The notes below the pieces were generated by a model, which saw only the letters and a list, made by a program, of their open reading frames with translations, did no database searches and was not told the DNA's origin. Of a stretch of 64,000 nucleotides of DNA, positions 22,844 through 34,530 are shown piece by piece (position 1 is the stretch's first letter; each line of letters starts with the position of its first letter). A program made the translations under genes and the position numbers. The stretch is from Polytrichum commune (Eukaryota; Streptophyta; Polytrichopsida; Polytrichales; Polytrichaceae). The stretch is from NCBI GenBank assembly GCA_950295325.1, contig OX485806.1:9052001-9116000 (forward strand), given 5' to 3'.

Positions 22844-23107
22844 TATAGGTTATATGAGTATTTTTTTGTCATGTGATGATGGCCTATTTATTCTAATCCA
22901 TATTCATTTTTTTTGTAGGTTTCTTCACAGAGAGTACATGGAGCCGAGTACAACAGTTACTTGTCCGAGATGCTTAGTGATTTCAACATTGTCTTAGCTA
23001 GTTGTCGTTTAGTCATAGGTTTACTTGCTATAACTTAGCTAGTCGTCGTTTATAGTACTTCATATTTTTTTCCTAAGTGTATTGTGTTTCATTTACCTAC
23101 CTTCCAG
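22844..23107. other. Intergenic or 5' region upstream of the ParB-like gene
   Basis: There is a pyrimidine-rich acceptor-like run ending TTTTTTTTGTAG at about 22918, then a short exon-like stretch. A second acceptor-like TACCTTCCAG lies immediately before the ATG at 23108. A 5' untranslated exon is possible but not shown. Confidence 0.3.
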
Positions 23108-24415
23108 ATGACATTATCCGATGTTCCCGTACCCGAGCAAGTCCCACCTCCCTCGATAGATTCCTTGGAGGAGGATTGTGGCATTCCCCCTCAACATTCT
23201 TCAATCCTAGATGTTGCCGACTTGGAGGAGGATGTCCCATCCTCCGATCAACATGCTGCCGATACCACACAAGAGGCCACCCAAGAAGCCGATACCATAC
23301 AAGAGGCCACCCAAGAAGCGCCCGATTCAAGCGACAAACGCTCGTCAAATCCCTTACGTCCTCCTGGTGGTGTTGAACTTGGCATTGTTCACATGTCCCC
23401 TCATTTGCAGGACAAGGACCCCATGTGGAGCGCAAATGAGATGAGATTGTTGCAGAAGAGTGACTACAATACTGTCATCTCCAATCTTCGCACCAAACCC
23501 ATTAAGAAGTCTCGATTCCTTATTCTTCTTTGCCGTCTCAAGACCTACCCGAAGGTGCGTCCAATTGTCGATTCCGACGTCGAGATGTTGGCGAACGAGT
23601 TCGTCAAAGGGTATCGAGAAGGAGATCGAGTTTTGTATGTGTCTCTTTTCGACATCACGGACAAGGACCTAGCGGTTCGAGAGGATGACGCCATCTGGTC
23701 TAACACACTATGGAAGTCTGCTCATAATGAGTTCGAAGAGTACTTGTCGTCTGATCCTGATCTCCATCAGTTTCGGAACAAATACTTTTATGTCTACGAA
23801 GGTAATCACCGCGTGACGGCTTGGATGGGTTACATCCACAAGTACCATTCCAATAATTATGACTGGTACATTTCGGTTGACTGTATTGTTCTCGACGCAC
23901 GTGGGCAATGCTCAATGCTTCTCAACGCCATGAACGACATAAACTGGTAAGTATACTTGCAAATCCATTTCCATTAATTTCATATTCCATTTACCCATGG
24001 AAGCCTTGTTTTAATACTCATATCTTCATTCACAGGTCGACGGAACATGATCATGTTCAAGACAGTACTATTGCCAAGTTGCAAAGAATTCGAACCTTCG
24101 GCTCCTTCAAACTTTCTGATTTCAAAGGTCTTATTAGCAAAGAGGACATGGCTATTTGCGAGGCTTATAAACCCCGTCTACCGTCATGGTATCCACTCAC
24201 AATGGACATTTTTGTTAAATTCCTCCACGCGGTAAGTTTTCTAAAGTTATGTGCTTATCGTTTTCATATTATGAAGTGCATCATGCGTTTCTTGCATCTT
24301 AATTATTGTCGTACAGAGACAATGCGCTGCTGCATCCGACGCTGCTTGCTCGAACTATTACGAGACTGTACCCGAGAATGAGAGGACTGGGCCTGGAGTC
24401 TGGATGTCTACATGA
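23108..24415 (+). CDS. Three-exon gene with a possible ParB/sulfiredoxin-like motif
   Basis: The exons are 23108-23946, 24036-24231 and 24317-24415, each junction with GT...AG and in phase (the first splits a TGG codon), giving 377 residues. I chose the ATG at 23108 because the longer upstream frame starts at GTG. The N-terminal 100 residues are acidic and disordered, with a 30-bp tandem duplication encoding TQEATQEADTIQEATQEA. The middle holds YPKVRPIVDSDVEMLANEF (about 155-175) and, near 227-240, YVYEGNHRVTAWM. The G-N-H-R motif and the spacing recall the ParB/sulfiredoxin fold (D/E-G-N-H-R), which in other families binds nucleotide or DNA or cuts DNA. That is inference. Exon 3 ends in TGA, and the frame then stays open for another 60 codons from ATG 24422, which may be a lost C-terminus. 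It could be a host gene or cargo of a mobile element. Confidence 0.65.
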
Positions 24416-24421
24416 GTCTAC

Positions 24422-24604
24422 ATGAGTCCTCCTACTTCGTTCGCCTTACCTTCATATGCCGAACGTATAGCACAAGAATTCATACGCGCCCCATCTCCAA
24501 TCCTTTCAGATTTTCCACGTCAACTTTTCAACCCTACAGTGCTTAGATTCATGGATGTCGAGGCTGATCAATGTGACGAGAGTTTCGATGTTGGTTCACA
24601 TTGA
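24422..24604 (+). CDS. Possible C-terminal continuation of the ParB-like gene
   Basis: A 60-codon frame (MSPPTSFALPSYAERIAQEF at the start) is in the same phase as exon 3, six bases past its TGA, and ends at the TGA at 24602-24604. The stop region contains a 10-bp tandem duplication, GTCTACATGA twice. The protein-like composition suggests it was once coding. Whether it is read through, spliced around or dead cannot be told from the sequence. Confidence 0.3.
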   Translation: MSPPTSFALPSYAERIAQEFIRAPSPILSDFPRQLFNPTVLRFMDVEADQCDESFDVGSH

Positions 24605-26585
24605 TCAAGACTATCCATATGTTTGTTTCTGGTTTGTTACGTGCATAATGTAGCCATTTCAAATGGCCATTTCTTTTTAAAATAAAACATCTACAAGTTT
24701 CTTTGTGTCATAGCTATTGTAGACTTGTCAAAGAAGTTCAAAGAAGTTGAAGTTTGAAAGTTTGAGTTATGCCATTTGCACTGAAATGCATGTGCACGCT
24801 TCTAACTTGAACACTGAATTGACTCTATCTAACAAAACTTTGTCATATCTAGTGACATTTGGGAGATGTCACTAGATGGAACTCCCAATTTTTAATACAT
24901 ACATGAATTTTTCTCGCCATCATATTTGTTGCTTCACAATTGCTCCTTTGTTTGTTTTGAATAAGTCTATGGCTTAGAATAGGTGTCTACAACACCCTTG
25001 CTTCAAATATTTATGTTAAATTGCTCAAGCCTCCAATAATTTATATTCCAACGCCCAATCCTTCCTTTCGGATTTGCTAACACATTGATATTTTCACTCC
25101 ATGCTCTTTGCACTCCTAGGTTACCAATTCCCTTGAATTGTCATGAATAGGTGTCTCTACCTTAGAGGGTGTATAAACCAACACTCGAGAGGGCTTAGCC
25201 GATTTAGATCAACGGTATAAATGATTGGCTTAGCAAATTGACCTAGATTTATGGGTTGCTCGACCCAACTCTCGACGCAACCTCCAAACCTAACCTCCAA
25301 TAACATGTAGTGATGTAAGCATCCACATCAAAGTTGGGACATAGGACTTAGGACCCCACGTGAAGTAATAAGTCCCAATTTTTATCCTTTCAACAACTAA
25401 GTTTGCACATATTGACCTTAAGTGAACTAAGACTTGGGACCCCTTTTGAACCAACCCTTAGTGAACCGCCCTCGTTCACATCGACTTAAAGTGCCGAATT
25501 TATTTTTCTTTTCTTTCTTTATTCCCCGGCCCAAGGAAGATGGTGGTCCACCAAATTGTCCTATTAGTGTGGGTTACCATTTGGGGTTACGTATTGCTAG
25601 AACTTTTTACCGACATTATTATATTTTAACTAACTAGATTACATCATATTCTTCAGTGTGCGTACTAAATACTTGTGTCATTTGGGTAAAAAATTATACT
25701 CTCTGTAAAATATTATAGCAATGCGTAACTGCAAACAATAACCCCCACTAATTAGGCAAAATAGCGTAGTAAATACCATAAGCCTTGTAGTTGAATTTTA
25801 ACATTGGCTAGGCATTTTTAAAATTTAAGATCATGACTGGTCATCTCTAGATTCCACCTATAAGAAGATAGAGCAATATTACTTTATAAGTTATCCATAA
25901 ATCAGAATAAGGAAAACTTATTTGGAAATCAACGTCTAGAATTTGACAATGACTTAGTTGAAGAATGAGGTAAGTAAACCTAATTTGGTTACTTATCTTG
26001 ATTGAAAATAATTATGTTTAAATGGTCTTTGGTTAAGTGTGTATCCAAGATTGGACACCAAGAAGACACGTGTTTGATAGATTTGGAAGAAAGGCATAAT
26101 GTTCCTCAATAAACCACACAATGTTTAATACTCTCAAACAATATTCTTTACTAAAATTGTCGGCACTACCCTCTCCACTGAGATTCTAGATTGAGGGGAC
26201 CTACCTACATGACCGATTAACAAGCACAAGAATATTCACTTGTTGGATTGTATAAATTTTGCCATTTAAATTATTGTTTCGAGGATGCCAGCCCTAATTA
26301 CGCCCTTAGCCTTAACACTGAAATAAATTTGTTAATTAATTAAAACACAATTTCATTTCAACCTTGAACGGTCCTCATTTAAATCACCCTTTCATATAAA
26401 TGATGACGTCAGCCCTAATTTCACTATATATATAATAACAAAAATTTGCAGTAGGACCCCCTTCCACGGATTTGGGGTACTCTTTTCCCTTAAAATATAC
26501 ATTTATAGTTTTCTCCGGACCAAATTCAGTGGTAATAGGATCCTTATGTTTCAATAAAATTTTGAAAAGCGAGCGGAGAAATTCA
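24605..26585. other. AT-rich intergenic DNA
   Basis: No gene recognised. A motif near 25161-25184 (AGAGGGTGTATAAACCAACAC) recurs in close form at 30133-30156 and, reversed, at 45375-45398, which hints at a small dispersed repeat. Confidence 0.4.
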
Positions 26586-27971
26586 CGAAAACATGACGCT
26601 CACCGCTCTACGCTCTACGCTCTACGCTCATGCTGTAACTTTCCCCACCGCATCAAGAATCACCCTTACCTATGCTGTACCTTATGAACATTCGCGAAAT
26701 GGTCTTGCGGAAGCTTTCATAAAGAAAGTTCAGCTAGTAACTAGGCCTTTGCTCATCCATGCCAAGCTCCCAGACTCATTCTGGGGCCATGCGGTTCTTC
26801 ATGCCGCAGCCCTCCTAAGGTTGAGACCAACCTTATTCAACCAACAAACACCCCTTGAACTCATTGCCGGCCGGCCACCCAATATCACCCATTTATGAGT
26901 ATTTGGTTGCCAGGTTTGGGTACCTGTACCTGAACCACAACGAAAAACCATTGGTACCCATCGCTCCGAGGCAATCTACCTCGGATACGACTCACCCAGC
27001 ATCATCAGATACATGGACCCCAAGAACGGGGCCATCCTCAAAACCAGGCTAATAAACTGTAAGTTTATGGAACACACATTCCCAACTCCACCGGTTGACC
27101 GCACGGTCAAGTAGGTTCCCTTAAACTTTCAGGCCCCGGAAACATTAACCCATAATCCGGACCCTCGAACCTCCCTAGCCGATACTGAAGTTACCAAACT
27201 TATGAACTTGAAGGACCTTGCAGAACATATTCCCGATGGTTGCTACTCCGGACCTAGAATGCTTAGAAACCCACTACCTGGAACAGGTAACACCATACCC
27301 AACAAACGGTTGGCACCTCTCAATTCCAAGTCCACTAAGGTACAAAGGACCACGTTCAGCACCGAGGTTGCACCGGACCCACTCACATTGGCCGAGGCCA
27401 AGGCCTCACCGGAATGGCCCGATTGGAGCAAAGCTCTAGAAACCGAATACGCATCCCTCAAGAAGCACCAAGTATTCGGCGAGGTATCAACTAACCTTAC
27501 AAAACCTCCAGTGGGACACAAACTCATTTTCTCCAGAAAATTCGATGCCAACGGCAATTTACTCCGGTTCAAGGTCCGTCTTGTTGCTCAAGGCTTCTCG
27601 CAACGACCGGGATAGGACTTCGACCAAACTTACGCCCCCGTCCTAGATATCACATCATTCATGTACCTGTTGGCATTCGCAGTCCATTTTCGCCTTGAAA
27701 TCTTTTTGATAGATGTTGTAACGGCATACCTATATGGAAACCTGGATATGCTCTTGTATATCTTACCCCTCCAGATTTCTTACCAAAGTTGCCTACCCCC
27801 TCACCCGGGAGATTTCTAGGCTTACGCATATGTAAGGCACTATACGTCTTAAAGCAAGCCGGCAGAATGTAGTACCACCTACTCCGTGATTTTCTGATTT
27901 CACATGGGTTTTTGCATGATCCAACTCTACCATGCATCTTTACCTTAACCCAAAATTCATAATATCTAATT

Positions 27972-28982
27972 GTGGCCGTCTATGTGGATGATCTAAATCT
28001 AATCGGATCCCCCGCATTGTGTAAGCACACTGAAGCTTTACTAACGGCCCAATTTGACATGAAATTGCTCGGAAAGACCTCATTTTGCCTTGGTTTACAG
28101 ATTCAGCATTTTCCAAATGGCGTCCTCCTACACCAACAGTCATACACCCGCAAGCTGCTCAAATTTTTTAACATGGACCAAGCTTACGTGTTGGCCGCAC
28201 CGATGATCGGGAGGAGCCGTAGTAATAACGACCCGTACCAACCTTGCTCGGAGGAGGAGGAGATAGTGGATAGGTCCAAGTACCTCACGGCGGTTGGAGT
28301 TTTCACATACCTAACCACGCACACGCGGCCGGACATCGCTTTCGCAACGAACATACTCGCGAGGCACAGCCAAAAGCCGACCGCCCGCCACTGGAACGGC
28401 GTTAAGCACCTACTCCGATACTTGAGAGGTACGGAGGATCTCGGATTGTACTACAGAAATGACACAAATGGCGAGATCACAGGATATGTTGACTCTGGGT
28501 TCAAAACAGATGAGGCAACGGGCAAGTCCCAAACCGGTTACATATTCATAAAAAACGGAGCAACGATTTCATGGAAATCAGCGAAGCAAACTGTGACCGC
28601 CACATCCACGAATCATGCCGAACTCTTAGCATTTCACGAAGCCTCAAGGGAAGCGGTATGGCTAAGGACAATGCAAGAGATCTTGGCCAAGCAATGCAAG
28701 ATGAACCAGAAGTTCAAACCAACGGTCATATTCGAGGATAATGCAGCATGTGTCGCCCAAATGAACACGGGGTTCATTAAGGCTGATCGGGTGAAGCACA
28801 TCAGCCCACATATATTCGGATTTGCTCAAGACCTTATAGAAACAGGTCAGATTGAGATAAATAAGATAGAATCCGAAAACAACATAGCCGATATGCTCAC
28901 AAAGGCCTTACCGGCCTACAAGCATAAGAAGCTAGTGTTAGAGGCAGGAATGAAAACCTTACACGAACTCACTTCGAACTAG
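27972..28982 (+). pseudogene. copia RT C-terminal part and RNase H
   Basis: An open 336-codon stretch of the fossil element. It holds the copia RT signature VYVDDLNLIG near its start, the connection ending near TTHTRPDIAFATNILARH, and an RNase H with GYVDSGF, TNHAELLAFHEASREAVW and FEDNAACVAQMN, closing with ENNIADMLTKALP. These are the standard parts of Ty1/copia Pol. It is part of a broken element and not an independent gene. Confidence 0.85.
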
Positions 28983-29062
28983 ATTACACTCTTTTCTTTA
29001 TCGCTGGTTTTCCCCTTTGGGTTTTACAGTAGTAAAGTTTTTAATGAGGTAATCGCTATAGT

Positions 29063-29073
29063 TCGAGGAGGAG
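29063..29073 (+). other. Polypurine tract of copia element
   Basis: CGAGGAGGAG directly precedes the TGTTAAGG start of the LTR, where the family primes second-strand synthesis. Confidence 0.65.
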
Positions 29074-29321
29074 TGTTAAGGCAGCCTATAGCTAGCCTGA
29101 CGACCTATAGCCGAATATAGATGACGGTAGCCGCCTTCCGGAAGGTGGCTACACTATCCCCACGGTAGTGGGTCCGGGTTAGTTAAACATAGTATTGTAG
29201 GCTACTAAGTGGCGGCTAAGCCCCATTAATGTACTTAGTCTTAAAGCATATATATACGACCACATGACTCTTGTTAGTCACTTGCACTATCACACTTACC
29301 GGCTATTGCCTAGTCTTAACA
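29074..29321 (+). repeat. 3' LTR of copia element
   Basis: 248 bp, TGTTAAGG...CTTAACA. I see one difference from the reversed LTR at 2162-2409. Confidence 0.9.
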
Positions 29322-30739
29322 ATATTGATCAACAAAGTTATAAGTTTTGGTATTATGATTTTGACCCAAGATAATTTGATTGAGTAAGAGACAACCTATT
29401 TGTGCAGGCAACCTCACTACATATAATCAAAATGTACACAACATTCTTTAGTGCTTGCAAAATGAACTTAGTGAGCCCAAGAAATCCCATGCCCATTATG
29501 CAATTATATCTTTGGAATGCGAATTTCCTCCTCCACTTATGCTAAAATTGATTGGTTTGGGTGGCAAGGGTTGTAATATAGTGCCATGCTATAGAAACAT
29601 GGACACTCTCTTGGAATTGTGAATGTTATGTAGGTAGAGTATTTAAGGGTGGTCAGTGATCTTAGAAATTTCTACTATTAAATTACGTTTTGAATTTAGT
29701 CTAAACCATTAGCAGATTGTGGATGATTCCCATGAACTCATCCATTATCTGTGAAAAAATTATGCATGGGTGGAGCTTAACACATATCTTATGTTTTATG
29801 GGACAAAGTAAAAAGTATTTGAAACCTTAAATGTGTGTAAGATGGTCTTTAGTATTCAACGCATGATGATTTGGTCTTTGTGTTGGAGCCAAAGATGGTG
29901 TCCTAGTTGTCATTTGTTTTCAAGAATGGAACATTTAGACCAATTGTCTATTGTCAAAGATGGAATAGTCTGGCTCTATGTGCAGGCCTGGCACTTAGAA
30001 ATCATGCTTTCATCCACATGTATGCTTTGTGAAAAATCGTCACAAAATGAAATTTAGTACCTCAAGCTCATTCTGATGGCAATAAACTCAAGCAAGATTC
30101 ACCAATTAACTAAGTGTTTCCCCTTGATTTAAGGTAGAGGGTGCTTAAACCAACACTACTTTAAGCTATTGCACATACATATGGCTATGTGGTTCATATA
30201 TAAAATATATTAGGCTTTGGGCTAAACACAAATATCAAGAAAGAAAGAAATATATTTAGTTTCAATTGAATATTTGATGAATACTCAAAGTCAAAACTAC
30301 TAGCTTCCTTAAACCAATCCATAGGCTCCGTGTATGGCAACCTCGCATATGATGAGGACCCCCACTTTCATTGCCTAGAACCAACACAACATGGTTGGGT
30401 ACTAGACCCAAACTACATCAAAGCCCAAGTAGTGATGATACGCAAAGCCACACGGCTACCTCCATGATCCCATCCAATTCGCTTGCAAAACCATCACCTT
30501 GCATCCCGGGAACCAACCCCCTTGCATCCTGGGAAATGACCCTTTTGTGCTTTGTGGGGCTACCTCCTTGGCGTTGTGATAAAGTGGCTATAATAGGCAT
30601 TGACAAGCCACCCAAATCCCACCTTGAACCAACTTGAGATAGAGTGGAGCATGTTACCTACCCTACATGAAGGTAGTGAACGCCACTATGAGGTGGCATC
30701 ACTAAGATGTACATAAACATAAGGGATCTAAATCTTATG
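29322..30739. other. Non-coding DNA between copia LTR and LINE
   Basis: No coding region recognised. Short frames (29833-30057, 30371-30637) have no family signature. The LINE 5' end must lie somewhere between about 30690 and 31030, where the base composition changes to GC-rich. Confidence 0.4.
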
Positions 30740-31035
30740 TATGTCTTTGTAGATGGAGATGAGCAGCTGCTTAGCCCCGGCGAAGCCCTGCCGGAACGCT
30801 GAAAGGCTGCCGGAGGTAAGAGGAGGGGGCTAGAGTCGAAGCAGCAACTTTGTTGCTCCTCGAGCCCTCTCCTCCATCCACCCACCTGTTCAGATTCCGA
30901 AAGGGCAGCCATACAAATCCCTGCACAACAAACTGCGAGGCACCTGAACAAAGAGAAAACTCGACGAAGTTACCGCTGCTACACCTGCACTCCACCATCT
31001 CCTCCCCATACTCCTGACTTCGGCGACCAAAGACC

Positions 31036-31700
31036 TGAGCAGCCACCGAAGATTACCTGGGCGGCAAAAGTATTGACATTGCTACCACCAAACTAAGCAA
31101 AGATCCCACCGAAGACTACTAGGGCGGCACAAGAACTGACTTTGACATCACCGAACTCAATCCAAATCTCACCCAAAACCACTAAGGCGGCGGCACAAGA
31201 TCGGCGTTGCTGATCACCGACCTCAAGCAAGAATCAAGCGACATCAGCAACCAAGGACCTGTGAAGCCACCAAAGATTACCTGGGCGGCAAAAGTACTGA
31301 CATTGCTACCTCCGAACTTAAGCAAGACCTCACCGAAGACTACTAGGGCGGCACAAGAACCGACATTGACACCACCGAACTCAAGCTAGATCTCACCGAA
31401 GACCACTGGTGCGGCGGCACAAGATCGACATTGTTGATCACCGACCTCAAGCAAGAATCGATCGACACCAGCAGCCAAGGACTTGTAAAGCCTCCGAAGA
31501 TTCTTGGGCGGCACAAGTACTGACATTGCTACCACCGAAGTTAAGCAAGATCTCACCAAAGACTACTGTGGCGGCACAAGAACCGACACTGACATCACCG
31601 AACTCAAGCCTAGATCTCACCGAAGACTACTGGAGCGGCACAAGAATCGACACTGCTATCACCGAACCCAAGCAGGAACCGAGATCGAGACCCAGCCTTC
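31036..31700 (+). repeat. ~222-bp tandem repeat in LINE leader, 3 units
   Basis: Units start near 31036, 31259 and 31481, each opening with a GAAGCCACCGAAGATTAC-like phrase and containing GGCGGCACAAGAAC. The last unit is partial or diverged. LINE leaders often carry promoter-like tandem units, which is the likely role here, but no promoter motif was identified. Confidence 0.75.
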
Positions 31701-32378
31701 CAGCCCACCAACATTACGACTCCAGGTGGTGTAGCCCCAGAACCAGATTCTTAAACTATAGCTTGCCCATTCATTGTTTGTTCATTTACAGTCCCACTCA
31801 CAGTCCCATCTCCTCAGTTCTCCGTAGAATCAAGAAACCCACATAGATTGACGCCCTTGGAGGATTCACTCTTTGTTTTCCCACTCATAGCCTCAGTATC
31901 ACCCCGCCTCAACCCAAAGACACCCCCTTGTTGCAGAACCCCAAAAAATTAAAAAACCTTAAGAATTAGAGAGATCCCCAAATTGTAAGACCCCACTCAC
32001 TGATTGATAGGTCAAAAGTCTCATTTATAGCCCATTTAAAAGTGTCTCCTCACAAAACCGTCTTAATAATCCTCCACTCCCGAAACCCTGCAAAACTTAG
32101 AGAGTTCAACGCTTCTGTCAAAACCCATTATCATCTTAGTTCTGCCTTCATACAAAGATACCTTCCCTTATATTGAAATAGCCTTTGTTCGACCAGTATA
32201 AACCATTGCCATAAAGAAATCCTGCTGCGGCTAAGTGAAACCAGTAACCACCATACGTAGACTGCCTCACAGATAGCAGGGATCGGGAGACTCTTGAATA
32301 TAACCGGCTGAGTGCATGAGTCTGCTGACTGAAGCAAAGCCAGCTGAAAAAGATTGTTGTTGCCACCGAAAAACAACC

Positions 32379-32735
32379 GGGGAACTTTAAGCCAAGGAGC
32401 TACTGGACAGCTGCTGGGAGAAGCTTAGAGTTGCGGAGTGCTGCCGCGGAAGAAGACTGTGGAGCTACCAAAAACAAGCCGGCCACAGAAATTGAAATTG
32501 TTGAGGAGCTGCCGGGGAACTTTAAGCCAAGGAGCTACTGGAAAGTTGTTGAGAGAAGCTTGAAGTCGCGGAGTTGCTGCCGCGGAAGAAGACTGTGGAG
32601 CTACCGAAAACAAGCCAGCTACAGAAATTGTAACTGCTAAGGAGCTGCCGGGGAGCCGTAAAGCCAAGGAGCTACTGGACAGCCGCAAGGAGAAGCTGGA
32701 GCCGTGGAGTTGTTGCCACTAAAGAAGACTGTGGA
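32379..32735 (+). repeat. ~135-bp tandem repeat in LINE leader, 2.5 units
   Basis: Units start near 32379, 32513 and 32650 with TAAGCCAAGGAGCTACTGG and contain GAAGAAGACTGTGGAGCTAC. The array ends about 45 bp before the ORF1 ATG at 32779. Confidence 0.8.
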
Positions 32736-32778
32736 GCTACAACTGGGGAGCTGCTGCCCACCGCATCCCAACCAAAAC

Positions 32779-34512
32779 ATGGCATCACCTTCCACATTCC
32801 GACCCATCTTGGGAGATGATGACAACATGGAGGTAGACACACCCACACAAAACCTCATGCGGATCTTAGCGGAGAAGGCTAAGGAGAAGCAAGCCGCGAA
32901 GGAAATAGGCACCAAGAGGACCCGGGAGAAGACAACACCGAACAAATCTCTACACCAAACCCCACAACGACGCCCACAAGCCACACAGGTAAATTCTATC
33001 TTCCCGGAACGAAGGTTCCGTCAAAATTTTTGATATGGTTTCACTAACATGGAGAAATTGGCTATGGAAGAGGGGTTGGAAGAGCTCTTCGATGGTGAAT
33101 CCATCGAAGATAGGGTACTTAGGGGTGTGCCAAGGAAGGAAGCGGAAGAAATGGAGGGGGTCGCAATATCCTTCCCAAGGATACCCCAAATTTATTACCC
33201 AGGTAAGAGAGAGGATGGTGTCCTTGGACAACACCTCAACCTAACACAAATCCCATATGATATCCCAATCGATCCCAATACATGTCTCTCTTTGGACTTC
33301 CATGTTGCTATTGAATTTCAATTACCCAACACCCCTCTCCTCCATAACCATGTAAAAGAACTAGTAAGGAAAAGACTTGAGTTGATGCAAATACCACTTG
33401 GTACTAACCTTATTGAGCCCATATCTATCATGTGCATGAGTGTTAAGAGAGGTGGGGAGAAAGGAGTTTGGGCGGGTATTGCCAAACTCCACCTTCTCCA
33501 CCCCGAAATTGATGGGGTGGCCTTGTTGAAAGGACTTAGACCATTCATTCTACAATTGGACCCCAAATCAACCCAAGGTACTCTTGGAAAGGTATGTAAG
33601 ACTTACCACTCCATAGCTAGGAACAACAACCTTTCAATCAAAATCACTAGCGAAACTTTGATTGATGTCTCTTCACACATGCTCTTCAAAAATGTTTTAG
33701 AGAATAGTTTTAGGAGAGGTTATGAATTTGAGATTGTAGAGGTGCAAAAGGACACTTCTAACAACCATGCTTACATTGTTGCACCAACCCCCTCACAAGC
33801 TAAGAAAATTCAAGATCTCCAAGTTGCAACACATCATGAAATTTTGGAAGGACAGTTGAAGAAAGGGCCTTCTCTCACCTTGGAGCAAAAAAAAAGGAAA
33901 GAAGCTCTAACTCTCACCTTCTACAACCTTCCCATCTTGATGAGCATTGATGACACATCTCTTGAAATTTGTAAGATAATTGGAACCAAGAATGTTGTCT
34001 CCATTTGGTTCCATAAGCAAGATGGAATTAGACACAATGGTAGTGCAAATGTTGAATGCCTCAACCCCTTTGTATACAAAAAGTTTGTAGGAAAAGAGGA
34101 AAAAATTGGTGTTTATCATGTGGAAATCACTCCACACCGTAGAAGTCTTGATGGTATTGACAAACCCTCCAAAGATTTGTTGGTCAAGTTTGGATTTGAA
34201 GATACTAACACTTGCTTGGTGAACACCATTGAAGCAATCCAAAACCAAAACCAAGGGGAGAAGAATGCCACCAAAAGCGAAGTTTTTACCATCATGAAGG
34301 AGGCCATTGAAGAAGGCAACAAGAAACTCAAGCTTGAACTACACGAAGAGATGAAGGTCTTGAAGGATGACATAGTCAAAGAGGCCCACAACTATGTAGA
34401 TGACATCAACGAAAAATTGAAGAAGCAAATGTTGGACATCCAGCACATTAACCATAGCACTTACCGGGATGCAACAAATTACTGGGTTGGTAAACCCAAA
34501 TCTTATGATTAA
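32779..34512 (+). CDS. LINE ORF1 protein (RRM-like, coiled coil), one in-frame stop
   Basis: The frame runs from ATG 32779 (MASPSTFRPILGDDDN) to TAA 34510-34512 and is interrupted once, by TGA at 33031-33033; ATG 33049 follows 15 nt later in the same frame, so one protein of about 577 residues is implied. The N-terminus is basic and disordered. Counting from 33049, an RRM-like region (about 285-370) begins TLTFYNLPILMSIDDTSLE, and a weaker one may lie at about 195-260. A Lys/Glu-rich coiled coil follows at about 415-470 (NKKLKLELHEEMKVLKDD). ORF1 proteins of LINEs bind the element RNA and travel with it. There is no CCHC knuckle. The assignment is by position and architecture. Confidence 0.7.
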
Positions 34513-34530
34513 AGACCTGCCAAATGTGGA

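Larger units (their letters stand above)
26590..29321 (+). mobile_element. Ty1/copia element, 3' part (integrase end, RT, RNase H, LTR)
   Basis: In order: integrase C-terminal half (about 26660-27100, with AVPYEHSRNGLAEAF-type wording), a linker, reverse transcriptase (about 27360-28060), RNase H (about 28440-28980), a polypurine tract and the LTR at 29074-29321. The LTR and the 5-bp flank (ATATT at 29322-29326) match those of the minus-strand piece at 1-2409. A CTCTACG triplet repeat sits at the left end (about 26605-26628). It is a broken fossil with several breaks. LTR similarity makes it young. Confidence 0.85.

Noticed and set aside
32131-32376. Overlapping minus-strand frames of 72-81 codons in the LINE leader
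   Set aside because: No family resemblance and opposite to the element's direction; chance frames in GC-rich repeats.
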